Source: Dehalococcoidia bacterium
GTDB taxonomy: Bacteria; Chloroflexota; Dehalococcoidia; GIF9; UBA5629
Length of the DNA stretch: 64,000 nucleotides
Direction of reading: 5' to 3'
NCBI GenBank assembly: GCA_041653995.1
Contig: JBAZEK010000002.1
Location: 310,001-374,000, forward strand
The position numbers and the translations under genes were made by a program. The notes beneath the pieces were generated by a model. It ran no database searches, was not told the origin of the DNA, and worked only from the letters and a program-made list of their open reading frames with translations. Positions within the stretch are counted from its first letter, which is position 1. Each line of letters starts with the position of its first letter. Of the stretch, positions 35,784 to 44,450 are shown piece after piece.

Positions 35784-37367
35784 ATGTCGGATCACGGTCA
35801 GCTTTTCTACAACGGCACAGTCCGCACCATCGACCCGGGCTGCCCTGTCGCCGGGTCAGTCGCAGTGCGGGAAGGGAAGATAATTGCCGTAGGGACAAAG
35901 GACGCCTGCTTAAAAGCGCTGGGGAAGGGGTATGAGTTGATCGATATGCGGGGCGGCGCCCTGTTGCCCGGTTTCATAGACACGCACATGCACCCGGTCC
36001 TGCTGATTTTTTTTGCCATGAATTGCGACCTGGGCGGTGTGACTTCCATGGCGGATCTGCAACAGAAGCTGCGCCTGGCCCTGCTGAGGAAGAGCGACGA
36101 CTCCTGGTTGATCGGCCTGAACTTCGACGAGCAAAGCCTGCGTGAGAAACGGGCGCCCGACAGGCACGACCTGGACGCTGTCAGCACCGAAAGGCCGGTG
36201 GCCGTAATCAAGCATGACGGCCACTCGGTCTTCGCCAATACCCTGGCTATTGAAGCTGCCGGGATAACCGCTTCTACACCGGACCCCGAGGCGGGCGCCA
36301 TAGAACGGGAAGAGGGAGGTTTCCCTTCGGGGAAATTCCGTGAAACCGCCCTGCAACTGGTGATGAACAGCATGCCCATGCCCGAAATGCAGGTCCTGAT
36401 GGAAAGCGCCCGCAGCACTTTCCAGAGGCTGATCTCCCTGGGGCTGACCTCCGCCGGCGTCGTATTACAGACGAGCGCCGAAGGGCCGGCCGGCTCAGCC
36501 GGCGCCTTCGATGTCACCGCCATGCAGCTTTTCAGCGAGCTCTGCCCGCTCAGCCTTTATTCGCTGCTGATAACACCCGATTTGGCCGGATTGGACGGGC
36601 TGCGAAACAGCTCCCTCAACACCGGTCCAAACCGGCTGGGGGGAGTTAAGCTCTTCGCGGACGGCACTTTCGGGTCCTCCACCGCTTACATGTATGAGCC
36701 TTTCTCGGACAATCCTGAAAAAAGCGGCTTGCTGATGCACACGCCGGATGAGCTGTACGGGCTTATGGCTGCGGCTCACAATGCGGGATGGCAGGTGTGT
36801 GTACACGCCATCGGGGATGCCGCCAACAAGCTGTGCGTGGAACTTTATGGAAAGCTACTTAAAGAGTTTCCCCGCCGGGGTTGCCGCCACCGCCTCGAGC
36901 ATGCTTCCATCATGGATGCGGAAGTGATTCAGCAAATGGCCGGGCTGGGCGTTTTGGTTTCCACACAACCCATGTTCATACACTCCGAGAAAGGCTGGCT
37001 GCCGTGGAGATTGGGGGCGGAGCGCTGTAAAACGGTCTACCCCCTGCGGTCATTCCTGGATGCCGGCATTAAAGTGGGAGGCGCTTCCGATGCGCCGATA
37101 GAGTCCCAGGATGTGCTTCAGGCTATTGGGTGTTGCGTCACCCGCGAGGGCTTCGAGCCCCACCAGTGCATCTCGATCGAGCAAGCTTTGCGCATGTACA
37201 CGCTGGACGCCGCCTACCTGCAATTCGAAGAAGATATCAAGGGCAGCATCACGCAGGGCAAGCGAGCCGACCTGGTTCTTTTAAGCGACGATCCCTTTAA
37301 GGTGCAGCCGGACAGGATCAAGGACATCGAAGTGGTGAGGACGGTGGTGGGCGGGAAAGTGTTGTAA
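35784..37367 (+). CDS. YtcJ-like metal-dependent amidohydrolase
   Basis: A 527-residue amidohydrolase-superfamily protein. FIDTHMHPVL gives the first metal histidines, a mid-protein VKLFADGTFGSST strand carries the carboxylated-Lys position, CVHAIGDAAN and HRLEHASIMD give later metal histidines and GGASDAPIES the catalytic Asp. The C-terminal beta-sandwich ends KRADLVLLSDDPF. This is the YtcJ/NfdA-like branch, active on amides, formamides or carbamates. It lies in the transport/MLE run, which fits hydrolysis of an imported N-acyl compound (inference). Confidence 0.85.
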   Translation: MSDHGQLFYNGTVRTIDPGCPVAGSVAVREGKIIAVGTKDACLKALGKGYELIDMRGGALLPGFIDTHMHPVLLIFFAMNCDLGGVTSMADLQQKLRLALLRKSDDSWLIGLNFDEQSLREKRAPDRHDLDAVSTERPVAVIKHDGHSVFANTLAIEAAGITASTPDPEAGAIEREEGGFPSGKFRETALQLVMNSMPMPEMQVLMESARSTFQRLISLGLTSAGVVLQTSAEGPAGSAGAFDVTAMQLFSELCPLSLYSLLITPDLAGLDGLRNSSLNTGPNRLGGVKLFADGTFGSSTAYMYEPFSDNPEKSGLLMHTPDELYGLMAAAHNAGWQVCVHAIGDAANKLCVELYGKLLKEFPRRGCRHRLEHASIMDAEVIQQMAGLGVLVSTQPMFIHSEKGWLPWRLGAERCKTVYPLRSFLDAGIKVGGASDAPIESQDVLQAIGCCVTREGFEPHQCISIEQALRMYTLDAAYLQFEEDIKGSITQGKRADLVLLSDDPFKVQPDRIKDIEVVRTVVGGKVL

Positions 37368-37370
37368 AAT
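37365..37370 (+). promoter_or_regulatory. Candidate -10 box for a leaderless mutL transcript
   Basis: TAAAAT overlaps the stop codon of the amidohydrolase and begins exactly 12 bases before the mutL ATG. A start site at the ATG itself would be expected. No -35 box is clear. Confidence 0.35.
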
Positions 37371-37376
37371 TAGCTC

Positions 37377-39005
37377 ATGCCCATCAAGGTACTCCCGCCC
37401 GAGGTAACTTCGAAGATCGCAGCCGGTGAAGTCATAGAGCGTCCCGCCTCTGTGGTCAAGGAGTTGATAGAGAACTCCCTGGACGCGGGCGCTACAGAGA
37501 TCAATATCGAGGCCAACAACGGCGGTGTCAGCTACCTGCGCGTGTCTGACAATGGGTGCGGGCTTTCGGCGGCCGAGGCGGAGATAGCGATCAAGCGGCA
37601 TGCCACCAGTAAGATCACAGGGCTGAAAGATCTCGAGCATATCAATACGCTCGGTTTCAGGGGAGAAGCCCTACCCAGCATTGCATCCGTGGCCGAGGTT
37701 GAGATATTGACACGCGACTCCGGCAGCAGCGCCGCCAGCTACCTGCGCATAGAGAACGGCAGGACCACTGTCCGAGAGAAAAAAAGCCGTCCGCAGGGTA
37801 CCACCGTAACGGTTCGGCGGCTCTTCCAGAACTTTCCGGCCAGGTTGAAATTCCTGAAATCCGCCACCACCGAGTCCGCACATATAGCCGCGCTGGTGAG
37901 CCAGTTTGCGCTGGCCTATCCCGAAGTGCAGTTCGAGCTGGTCAGCGACGGCCACACCACCCTGCGCACCACCGGGGACGCGGAGCTGCGGTCGGCGGTG
38001 TCCGTGATTTACGGCCTGGACATCGCCAGGAAAATGATGGAGGTGGAGGGAATAAATGGACAGCTTTACATTCAGGGCCTGGCCAGCCCGCCTTCCGTGC
38101 AGCGCTCCAGCCGCAGCTACCTGAGCTTCTTCGTCAACCGGCGCTACGTGCGCAACTCAATACTGGCCAAAGCGGTTGAGACCGCCTACGAAGGACTGCT
38201 GATGACGGGCAGGCATCCGCTGGCGGTAATCAATATCGCCATTCCTCCGGAGGAGGTGGATGTCAACGTCCATCCCACCAAGCTCGAGGTAAAATTCCGC
38301 AATAACAACGACGTCTTCACGGCCATCGTGAAAACAGTGAGGGATACCCTGTCAAAGTCGCCGCTGCCATCGGCGCGGCCGGATCTCGAAGAGGCATCGG
38401 CCCGCCCCCTGTGGGAACCCCATGCCACGGAGGTCCCCGCTTTAAGGACGCTGGGGCAGCTTTCCTCCAGCTATATTCTGGCGGAGGGCGAGGAGGGCCT
38501 CTACCTGGTTGATCAGCATGCGGCCCATGAACGTATACTGTTCGAAAAAATAATGGCGCAGAGGACGGACGGCCAGCTCGATGTGCAGGGCATGCTGGAA
38601 CCTCTGGCGCTGGAGCTTTCGCCCGCCCAGGTACAGGCACTGGCAGGTTGCTCCAACCTGCTGAGCGAGCTCGGGTTCACCATCGAGCCCTTCGGCGGCA
38701 ATACCTGCCTGGTGCGCGCGGTGCCATCGGTGTTGAGCGGCGCGGCACTGAGGGATACCATCGTAGAAATACTTGATGAGATGGGAGTCGAAAAGGATCC
38801 GGGCAAGCGGGACTTAAAAGCCGCCCGCTTAATCGCCTGCCACGGCGCTATCAGGGCAGGCCATAAACTGGATGCGGGCGAACAGGCGGAGCTTATCAAA
38901 CAGCTTGCGGCCACCGCTCAGCCGCGCACCTGTCCCCACGGACGGCCAACCATGCTGCACCTCAGCTCACAACAGCTCAAGAGGGAGTTCGGCCGGACTC
39001 AATAG
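37377..39005 (+). CDS. mutL: DNA mismatch repair protein MutL (endonuclease type)
   Basis: A 542-residue GHKL ATPase. ENSLDAGATEI, DNGCGLS and TLGFRGEALPSIASV are the three ATP-binding motifs. The C-terminal domain carries DQHAAHERILFE, which fits the DQHA(X)2E(X)4E metal-binding motif of endonuclease-active MutL homologues found in bacteria without MutH. It would nick the new strand after MutS recognises a mismatch. No mutS lies in this window. There is no ribosome site ahead of the ATG at 37377, which fits a leaderless transcript. Confidence 0.95.
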   Translation: MPIKVLPPEVTSKIAAGEVIERPASVVKELIENSLDAGATEINIEANNGGVSYLRVSDNGCGLSAAEAEIAIKRHATSKITGLKDLEHINTLGFRGEALPSIASVAEVEILTRDSGSSAASYLRIENGRTTVREKKSRPQGTTVTVRRLFQNFPARLKFLKSATTESAHIAALVSQFALAYPEVQFELVSDGHTTLRTTGDAELRSAVSVIYGLDIARKMMEVEGINGQLYIQGLASPPSVQRSSRSYLSFFVNRRYVRNSILAKAVETAYEGLLMTGRHPLAVINIAIPPEEVDVNVHPTKLEVKFRNNNDVFTAIVKTVRDTLSKSPLPSARPDLEEASARPLWEPHATEVPALRTLGQLSSSYILAEGEEGLYLVDQHAAHERILFEKIMAQRTDGQLDVQGMLEPLALELSPAQVQALAGCSNLLSELGFTIEPFGGNTCLVRAVPSVLSGAALRDTIVEILDEMGVEKDPGKRDLKAARLIACHGAIRAGHKLDAGEQAELIKQLAATAQPRTCPHGRPTMLHLSSQQLKREFGRTQ

Positions 39006-39015
39006 GCGGCGCTTC

Positions 39016-40785
39016 TCAGACCTTTGTATAGAAGCCGTGGGGATCGAAGAGCCTGACCATCATCTTTTCCTCATACGAAGGCAGGTCTATCTTTTGCAGG
39101 TGCGGGGCCACCTCCAGCTCCCAACCCACCATCCTCTTTATACCCCTGATAGCCTCATCCTCCCTGATGGCCGTCCCGTAAGGGATATAGGAGGTCAGCA
39201 CCAGGGTGTCCCTGCCCTCGGGCTTCTCGAAGATGCCCACGTCCGTAACCAGCGTCTTAACATTTCTGCCCGGGTAGGTTATATACGAAACGTCCTTGAT
39301 CAGCCTCTCCCTGCCGGCGGGGGCAAATACAATGGTCTCGCGGCAGGAGCTGACCACGTCGTTGGCGCCGCCCGACCCTACGATGTAATAGACATGCGGT
39401 ATCTTGGTGGAGTTGCCGTTCCCGTACCTGTCGATCTGGGCCGCGCCGAGGACACCCAGGCAGGAGCTGCTCGACCCGCCGGCCAGGACGCCCAGGGCCG
39501 TCTCGATATTGGTGAGCATCTTGCAGGAGTGCAGATTATGCATGCTGAAGCCTGTGGGGTCCGACGGCACCGGCATATAGCCGTACATACCGTTCTCGGC
39601 TACCAGCTCGGTATCATGCTTCAAGCCTTTCAGCCGGTAGGCCGCCATCCACGCGGCGAGCTGTGCCAGCCCCACCCCGGCCAGCATAGTCCTGTAGCCC
39701 TTTGACTGACACAGGTTGGCTATATGCCTGCTTCCCGCTATCACCATCCTTTCAAGCTGGTTGGATTCCTTCTGGAACTCTATACCGGGCACGGCCGCCA
39801 GGGTCTCCACCACCCAGGAATGCGGCTTGGCCTTGTCCTTGAGGTAGCGCAGCCTATCCTTTCCGATCTTATCAAGATATTGCTTATGGTCCTTGCAATT
39901 GAGTATCCACTCACGGATAAATCCCATGAAGCGTGTCTCGTCCATGGAGGCATCCCGGATAATTGTGGCAAATTCGTAGTCGTCGAAATAGCCTTCGTAT
40001 TGCGGTATTCCGCAGTTGGGCAGGCCCCCGGGATGGGCGCCGTAGGGCACCTCGCAAACCGCTTTGACCATATAAGCGGGTATGCGTACGAGGTGCGCAT
40101 GGCTGCGGATATAATCGGTGGGTACGATGTGCTCCACGCTCACGATGACCGCCTGTCTGGCTGCCCAGGCGCCGAATGCATCTATGCTCAGGGGGTAGGG
40201 CAATATGGTGTTGCCGGAGCGGTCTGCCGCCAGGCCGTGCACAAAGGTTATGTCCGGCCGCAGCGCTCTGAGCAGGCCGGTCTGACCGCCGCCGAAGGGC
40301 GAATCGATAACGTTGAAATCACCCTTGTTCTCCTCGGCCATTGTGCTGCCTATCAGGGAGCGCGTGGGTATGAAATCCCAACCCATGGCGCCCGCCAGCA
40401 GGCGCTGCGTGATGGTCAGCATGCTCCAGTTCTCAAATTCCACCGCGCCCGAGATGTAGGCTTTCTGCACCAGCGGATTGGGCCCGGGTGTGGGGTAGGT
40501 GTTGCCGGCAAAGCTGGTAATAGTCTTCTTCATCAGCCCGCCGCGGATGAGCGCCAGCAGCAGGGCTGATACATAGGGGCTGATGATGGTGAAATCCCCT
40601 TTTTTGCCCCAGAACTCCCGCACCAGTTGATAGAAAAGCGCCCCGCTCCTGCCGGCGAAATGTATGGACATACCGGGCCTGACATGTTCCCTGATAGCCG
40701 CCTCCAAAGAGCAGGTCTTATCTTCCCCCTCGATGGGCGGCAGTTGAAATTTGGTATCGATAAAGGCCTTTAATTCATCGTCCAT
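39016..40785 (-). CDS. Fused family I CoA-transferase (glutaconate/ketoacid type)
   Basis: A 589-residue protein joining both CoA-transferase domains in one chain. The N-terminal half has GMSIHFAGRSGALFYQLV and GLAADRSGNTILPYPL. The C-terminal half has VAENGMYGYMP, whose Glu397 in the ENGxxG context is the residue that forms the glutamyl-CoA thioester, and VGSGGANDVVSSCRETIV. It would move CoA between acyl groups, for example acetyl-CoA to another acid. It is the last gene of the acs operon, so it may recover CoA from acetyl-CoA as acetate or activate another substrate (inference). Homologues are often encoded as two chains. Confidence 0.85.
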   Translation of the reverse strand: MDDELKAFIDTKFQLPPIEGEDKTCSLEAAIREHVRPGMSIHFAGRSGALFYQLVREFWGKKGDFTIISPYVSALLLALIRGGLMKKTITSFAGNTYPTPGPNPLVQKAYISGAVEFENWSMLTITQRLLAGAMGWDFIPTRSLIGSTMAEENKGDFNVIDSPFGGGQTGLLRALRPDITFVHGLAADRSGNTILPYPLSIDAFGAWAARQAVIVSVEHIVPTDYIRSHAHLVRIPAYMVKAVCEVPYGAHPGGLPNCGIPQYEGYFDDYEFATIIRDASMDETRFMGFIREWILNCKDHKQYLDKIGKDRLRYLKDKAKPHSWVVETLAAVPGIEFQKESNQLERMVIAGSRHIANLCQSKGYRTMLAGVGLAQLAAWMAAYRLKGLKHDTELVAENGMYGYMPVPSDPTGFSMHNLHSCKMLTNIETALGVLAGGSSSSCLGVLGAAQIDRYGNGNSTKIPHVYYIVGSGGANDVVSSCRETIVFAPAGRERLIKDVSYITYPGRNVKTLVTDVGIFEKPEGRDTLVLTSYIPYGTAIREDEAIRGIKRMVGWELEVAPHLQKIDLPSYEEKMMVRLFDPHGFYTKV

Positions 40786-40803
40786 GCTTCATTATCCGTG
40801 AGG

Positions 40804-41217
40804 CTAAACCCTGTAGCATATGTCCGGCAGCTTCACACCGGCATTGGCTTCTCTCACATAGCGCAACAGCTGGTTGGCCAGCGATATGGTGATGGTGGCA
40901 AGCTCATCACCCCTGATCATCCTAATCTTATCACCGCTGTAAAGTGCTCGCAGCCTGGCGGGAAATTCCTCGTCGGATCTGTTAAAGATAAAACTGACTA
41001 TTACACCCGGGAACATCTCCTTGCTCACCGCCCAATCCTCGCCGATCCCGGGCTTCACGACATTGCCTCCCAGATAGGCGGCCAGCGCTTGAACGTCCTT
41101 AACGTATTCAAGGGGCGCGGCCCGCATCTTCAGGGCGCCTTTAACCTGCATCTGGTGAGGGCTGGTCTTGCCCTCTATGTCCGCCAGGCTGAACAGCCGG
41201 TTATTACTATCTACCAT
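40804..41217 (-). CDS. Small protein of unknown function in the acs operon (DUF3786-like?)
   Basis: A 137-residue soluble protein, 18 bases before the CoA-transferase and 77 bases after cooC. The segment IVSFIFNRSDEEFPARLRALYSGD resembles the DEEFP-containing core of DUF3786 proteins, which often sit beside corrinoid or acetyl-CoA synthase genes, but this is a weak match read by eye. No cysteines suggest a cluster. Its conserved position hints at a role in ACS or corrinoid protein handling; no function is assigned. Confidence 0.55.
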   Translation of the reverse strand: MVDSNNRLFSLADIEGKTSPHQMQVKGALKMRAAPLEYVKDVQALAAYLGGNVVKPGIGEDWAVSKEMFPGVIVSFIFNRSDEEFPARLRALYSGDKIRMIRGDELATITISLANQLLRYVREANAGVKLPDICYRV

Positions 41218-41294
41218 GCCGTTTGCACGCTATATCAGATTTAACACAGTATCATAAAAGGACGGCACATCCGCAAGCTGTTGAATTTAATAAC

Positions 41295-42056
41295 CTATCG
41301 AACCTTCAGCCGGAAAAGGATCTCCTGCACCGCCCGTCGGAAGCTGGAATCAAGCGGCAGCGCTGTAAGAGGTTTCCCCTTAACGTCCAGGTCGAAGATA
41401 TTAGGGTCCTCCGGTATCGTAGCGAAGAGCATCAGCCCCGATTTATCCACAGCCTCCTTAAATTCCACAGGCAGGCCGTTGCGCAGGCGGTTGACTATGA
41501 GAAGGACGCCCCCTTTGATATTGGTGCGTATCTCCTTGCTGAGCTCCTGCAGGCGGACGCAGGTGTTAAGCCCGCGCATGGTCGGATCGGTCACGGCCAG
41601 CAGGAAATCGATATCCTGCGTGGTCTGCCGGCTGATATGCTCCAGACCGGCCTCGCAGTCCATCACCACGTAGTCATAGCTTTTGGCCAGCTTGTCGATG
41701 GAGAAGCGTATCATGTGGTTGGCGGCGCAGTAGCATCCTGGCCCCTCGGGACGCCCCATAGCCAGAAGGTCGAACCTGTCGGTCTCGACCAGCGATTCGT
41801 GAATGCGGGCGTCGAGTATCTCCTGCTTGGAGATAGCCATGGTCAGGCGGCCCGCTTTGACTTCGTCCGTCATCTTCTCGCGCGTCCTGCCCACCGTCCC
41901 CGTCACGCCCACTCCCAGGGCATCGTTAAGGTTGGTGCTGGGATCGGCGTCCACCGCCAGCACCGCACCCTTATTGGACAGAAAGTCAACCAGTACGGCA
42001 GAGATGGCGGTTTTGCCCACGCCGCCCTTTCCTGCAACAGCGATCGTTATGGTCAT
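41295..42056 (-). CDS. cooC: CooC/AcsF-type nickel-insertion ATPase
   Basis: A 253-residue MinD/SIMIBI ATPase. The N-terminal AVAGKGGVGKTAISAVL is a deviant Walker A, AVDADPSTNLNDALG the switch region and YVVMDCEAGLEHISR the Walker B. GPGCYCAANHM holds the CxC pair that binds Ni in CooC homologues. Such proteins mature the nickel site of CODH or, as AcsF, of acetyl-CoA synthase. Because the CODH-like subunit of this operon lacks a nickel site, the ACS A-cluster is the more probable client. It is separated by 3 bases from the nuoF-like gene. Confidence 0.9.
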   Translation of the reverse strand: MTITIAVAGKGGVGKTAISAVLVDFLSNKGAVLAVDADPSTNLNDALGVGVTGTVGRTREKMTDEVKAGRLTMAISKQEILDARIHESLVETDRFDLLAMGRPEGPGCYCAANHMIRFSIDKLAKSYDYVVMDCEAGLEHISRQTTQDIDFLLAVTDPTMRGLNTCVRLQELSKEIRTNIKGGVLLIVNRLRNGLPVEFKEAVDKSGLMLFATIPEDPNIFDLDVKGKPLTALPLDSSFRRAVQEILFRLKVR

Positions 42057-42059
42057 GCT

Positions 42060-43973
42060 TTACGGCTCCTTTGTATCCGGCCTGGTACGCCGGTCTGCAG
42101 GTACGAGTCTAACCGGCGAAAGCCTTATCACAGCATTATACTCCGCGGGGCAGACCAGCTCACAACTGCCGCACTTGGTGCATTTGAGCTGGTCCACCAC
42201 TTTGAGGCCCTTATCATCGCTGAAGACGGCCTCAACCGGACAGGCCAGCACGCAGTGGTCGCAGCCCTTGTAGCATTTCTCGGGGAGTATATAGTAGGCC
42301 GTAAGCTCTTTGCAGACGCGCGCCGGGCAGCGCTGCTCCAGCACGTGAGCTTCATATTCCTGGCGGAAGTAGCGCAGTGTGGTCAGCACGGGGTTGGGCG
42401 ACATCCTTCCCAGCCCGCACAGAGACCCTGTCCGTACATCCTCGGCCAGCTTACCCAGCGCTTCGATCGATTCAGGCGATCCATTGCCCCGCGTAATATC
42501 GTCCAGCAACGAGTGCATGTGGTAGATGCCTATGCGGCAGAAGGTACACTTCCCGCAGGACTCCTGCCGGCTGAAATCCACGAAATATTTGGCGGTGTCC
42601 ACCATGCAGTTATCCTCATCCATGACGATAACGCCGCCCGAGCCCATGATGGCGCCCGCGCACTTGAGCGAGTCAAAATCTATCTGTGTATCGAGCAGGT
42701 CGCCCGGAAGGCAACCGCCGGACGGTCCTCCGATCTGCACAGCCTTTAATTGCCTGCCGCGTTTTATTCCACCTCCGATATCATAAACCAGCGTGCGCAG
42801 CGAAGTCCCCATGGGCACCTCGGCCAGGCCCGTGTTCTCCAGCTTGCCGGCCAGCGCAAAGAGCGCCGTACCCCGACTATTTGCAGTACCTATATCGCGG
42901 AACGAGCGCCACCCTTTTTGCAGGATGGCGGAAACGCCGGCCAGCGTTTTAACGTTGTTCACCAGTGTGGGCCTGCCGCGCAGGCCGGACTGCGCGGGAT
43001 AAGGCGGCCGGTGCTCCGGCCATGAGCGCCCGCCTTCCATAGCCGCTATCATGGCAGTTTCCTCCCCCGATACAAAAGCGCCTGCGCCCCTGACTATCTC
43101 GACCATAAAGCTGAAATCCGAATTCAGGATGCGCCTCCCCAGCAGACCTTTAGCCCGGGCCTGTTTGAGTGCAACGCTGATCCTGTCTATGGCCAGCGGA
43201 TACTCCTCCCTGATATAGATATATCCCTTACTCGCTCCAACGGCGTAAGCGGCGATAATCATCCCCTCCAGCACGGCGTGCGGATCGCTCTCAAGGAGGA
43301 CGCGGTCCATAAAAGCCCCGGGGTCGCCCTCGTCGGCGTTGCAGATCACGTATCTATTACTGCCCCCCGCCTGCGCACAGGCCGTCCACTTGGCCGCTAC
43401 GGGATATCCCGCCCCGCCGAGGCCGCGCAGCCCGGATTTTTCAATCTGCCTTATTATCTGCGACGGCTCCATCTTTAACGCCTTTGCCAAACCCCGGTAC
43501 CCTCCGCCGGCAGCATAGTGATCTATCTCCAGCGGTGAGATGTAGCCGCAATTGCGCAGCAGTAACCTCGATTGATATTGGAAAAGGTCAAGCTCGGGGA
43601 TGTAAACAGCGTCGCCGTTACCTCCTGTCACCGTGCCCAGCGCCAGCTCCAGACAGGGGTCATCGCCCCTGACGTACCCTTCGACAAGCTGCGGCACCGA
43701 CTGAGGAGTGACATGATGATAGCAGACGGAGAAATCGCCCGGCTTGATGATGACCACCAGCGGCTCCTGGGAGCACAATCCCATGCAGCCGACCTCCCAG
43801 GCCCGCGCCTTATCTTTGATATCTTCAATTTCGCGTCTGAAAGCCTCAAGCACAGCCATTGAGCCGGCGGCGCGGCCGCAGGTAGCCGTCCCCACCAGGA
43901 TATGTGTGATTTTGTCCGAATACGGCGAACTTACCTTATTTTGAGAGCGTGTGCGGATCATGCTGTGTTTCAT
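42060..43973 (-). CDS. NuoF-like NADH-binding flavoprotein with C-terminal 2[4Fe-4S]
   Basis: A 637-residue subunit of the HydB/NuoF/FdhB type. An N-terminal thioredoxin-like [2Fe-2S] domain (VGTATCGRAAGS, VGCMGLCSQEP) precedes the flavin/NAD(H) domain (GLRGLGGAGYP near 182, CNADEGDPGAF near 211). SCGKCTFCRIGIY (about 480) binds a [4Fe-4S] cluster, and a C-terminal ferredoxin part has CYKGCDHCVLACP and CTKCGSCELVCP. It would exchange electrons between NAD(P)H and ferredoxin-like carriers, possibly by flavin-based bifurcation with the adjacent NuoE-like protein. Being inside the acs operon, it may supply or drain electrons for the pathway. Confidence 0.9.
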   Translation of the reverse strand: MKHSMIRTRSQNKVSSPYSDKITHILVGTATCGRAAGSMAVLEAFRREIEDIKDKARAWEVGCMGLCSQEPLVVIIKPGDFSVCYHHVTPQSVPQLVEGYVRGDDPCLELALGTVTGGNGDAVYIPELDLFQYQSRLLLRNCGYISPLEIDHYAAGGGYRGLAKALKMEPSQIIRQIEKSGLRGLGGAGYPVAAKWTACAQAGGSNRYVICNADEGDPGAFMDRVLLESDPHAVLEGMIIAAYAVGASKGYIYIREEYPLAIDRISVALKQARAKGLLGRRILNSDFSFMVEIVRGAGAFVSGEETAMIAAMEGGRSWPEHRPPYPAQSGLRGRPTLVNNVKTLAGVSAILQKGWRSFRDIGTANSRGTALFALAGKLENTGLAEVPMGTSLRTLVYDIGGGIKRGRQLKAVQIGGPSGGCLPGDLLDTQIDFDSLKCAGAIMGSGGVIVMDEDNCMVDTAKYFVDFSRQESCGKCTFCRIGIYHMHSLLDDITRGNGSPESIEALGKLAEDVRTGSLCGLGRMSPNPVLTTLRYFRQEYEAHVLEQRCPARVCKELTAYYILPEKCYKGCDHCVLACPVEAVFSDDKGLKVVDQLKCTKCGSCELVCPAEYNAVIRLSPVRLVPADRRTRPDTKEP

Positions 43974-43985
43974 TACCGACCTGCA

Positions 43986-44450
43986 TCACACTTCCGCTTC
44001 AGACTGAGCCTTGATCTCCACGAGAGTTTCCTCCACCCCGGGCGGCGTCATTCCGGGATACACCTTACCCTCTATAGTCACGACCGGCGCCAGCGCACAG
44101 CAGCCGACGCAGGCTACCCTTTCCAGGCTGAATTCCCGATCTTCGCTGGTATCGCCGACTTCGATTTTCAACTCGCGGGCCATGGCCTCCAGCACGAGCT
44201 GTCCGCCTGCCAGGTGGCAGGCCGTGCCCATGCACACCCTGACAGGCTTTCTGGCCGGTGGTGTGAAGCGAAACTGGTTATAGAAGGTGGCCACGCCCCA
44301 CACGGTCGCTGAGGACATTTCAAGAAATCCGGCGACCTTCAGCATGGCTTGATCGGAAAGATAGCCGTCCCTGGACTGTATTTTCTGGAGGATATCAATG
44401 AGGTGGCTGCGATGCCGGCTCGATGCAGTCAGAATCGATGAATACATCAC
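43986..44450 (-). CDS. NuoE-like [2Fe-2S] thioredoxin-fold subunit
   Basis: A 154-residue protein with the four-cysteine [2Fe-2S] pattern RVCMGTACHLAGG and VACVGCCALAPV, as in NuoE/HydC/HndA. The N-terminal half is the helical region that packs on NuoF. It overlaps acsC by 4 bases and is 12 bases from the NuoF-like gene, so the three are tightly co-expressed. It would pass electrons to or from the NuoF flavin. Confidence 0.9.
   Translation of the reverse strand: MMYSSILTASSRHRSHLIDILQKIQSRDGYLSDQAMLKVAGFLEMSSATVWGVATFYNQFRFTPPARKPVRVCMGTACHLAGGQLVLEAMARELKIEVGDTSEDREFSLERVACVGCCALAPVVTIEGKVYPGMTPPGVEETLVEIKAQSEAEV

Noticed and set aside
41223..42749. A 508-codon plus-strand frame across cooC and the nuoF-like gene
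   Set aside because: It is antisense to two motif-complete genes, its translation is His/Arg/Gln-rich without any domain, and GC-rich codon bias explains long antisense frames.
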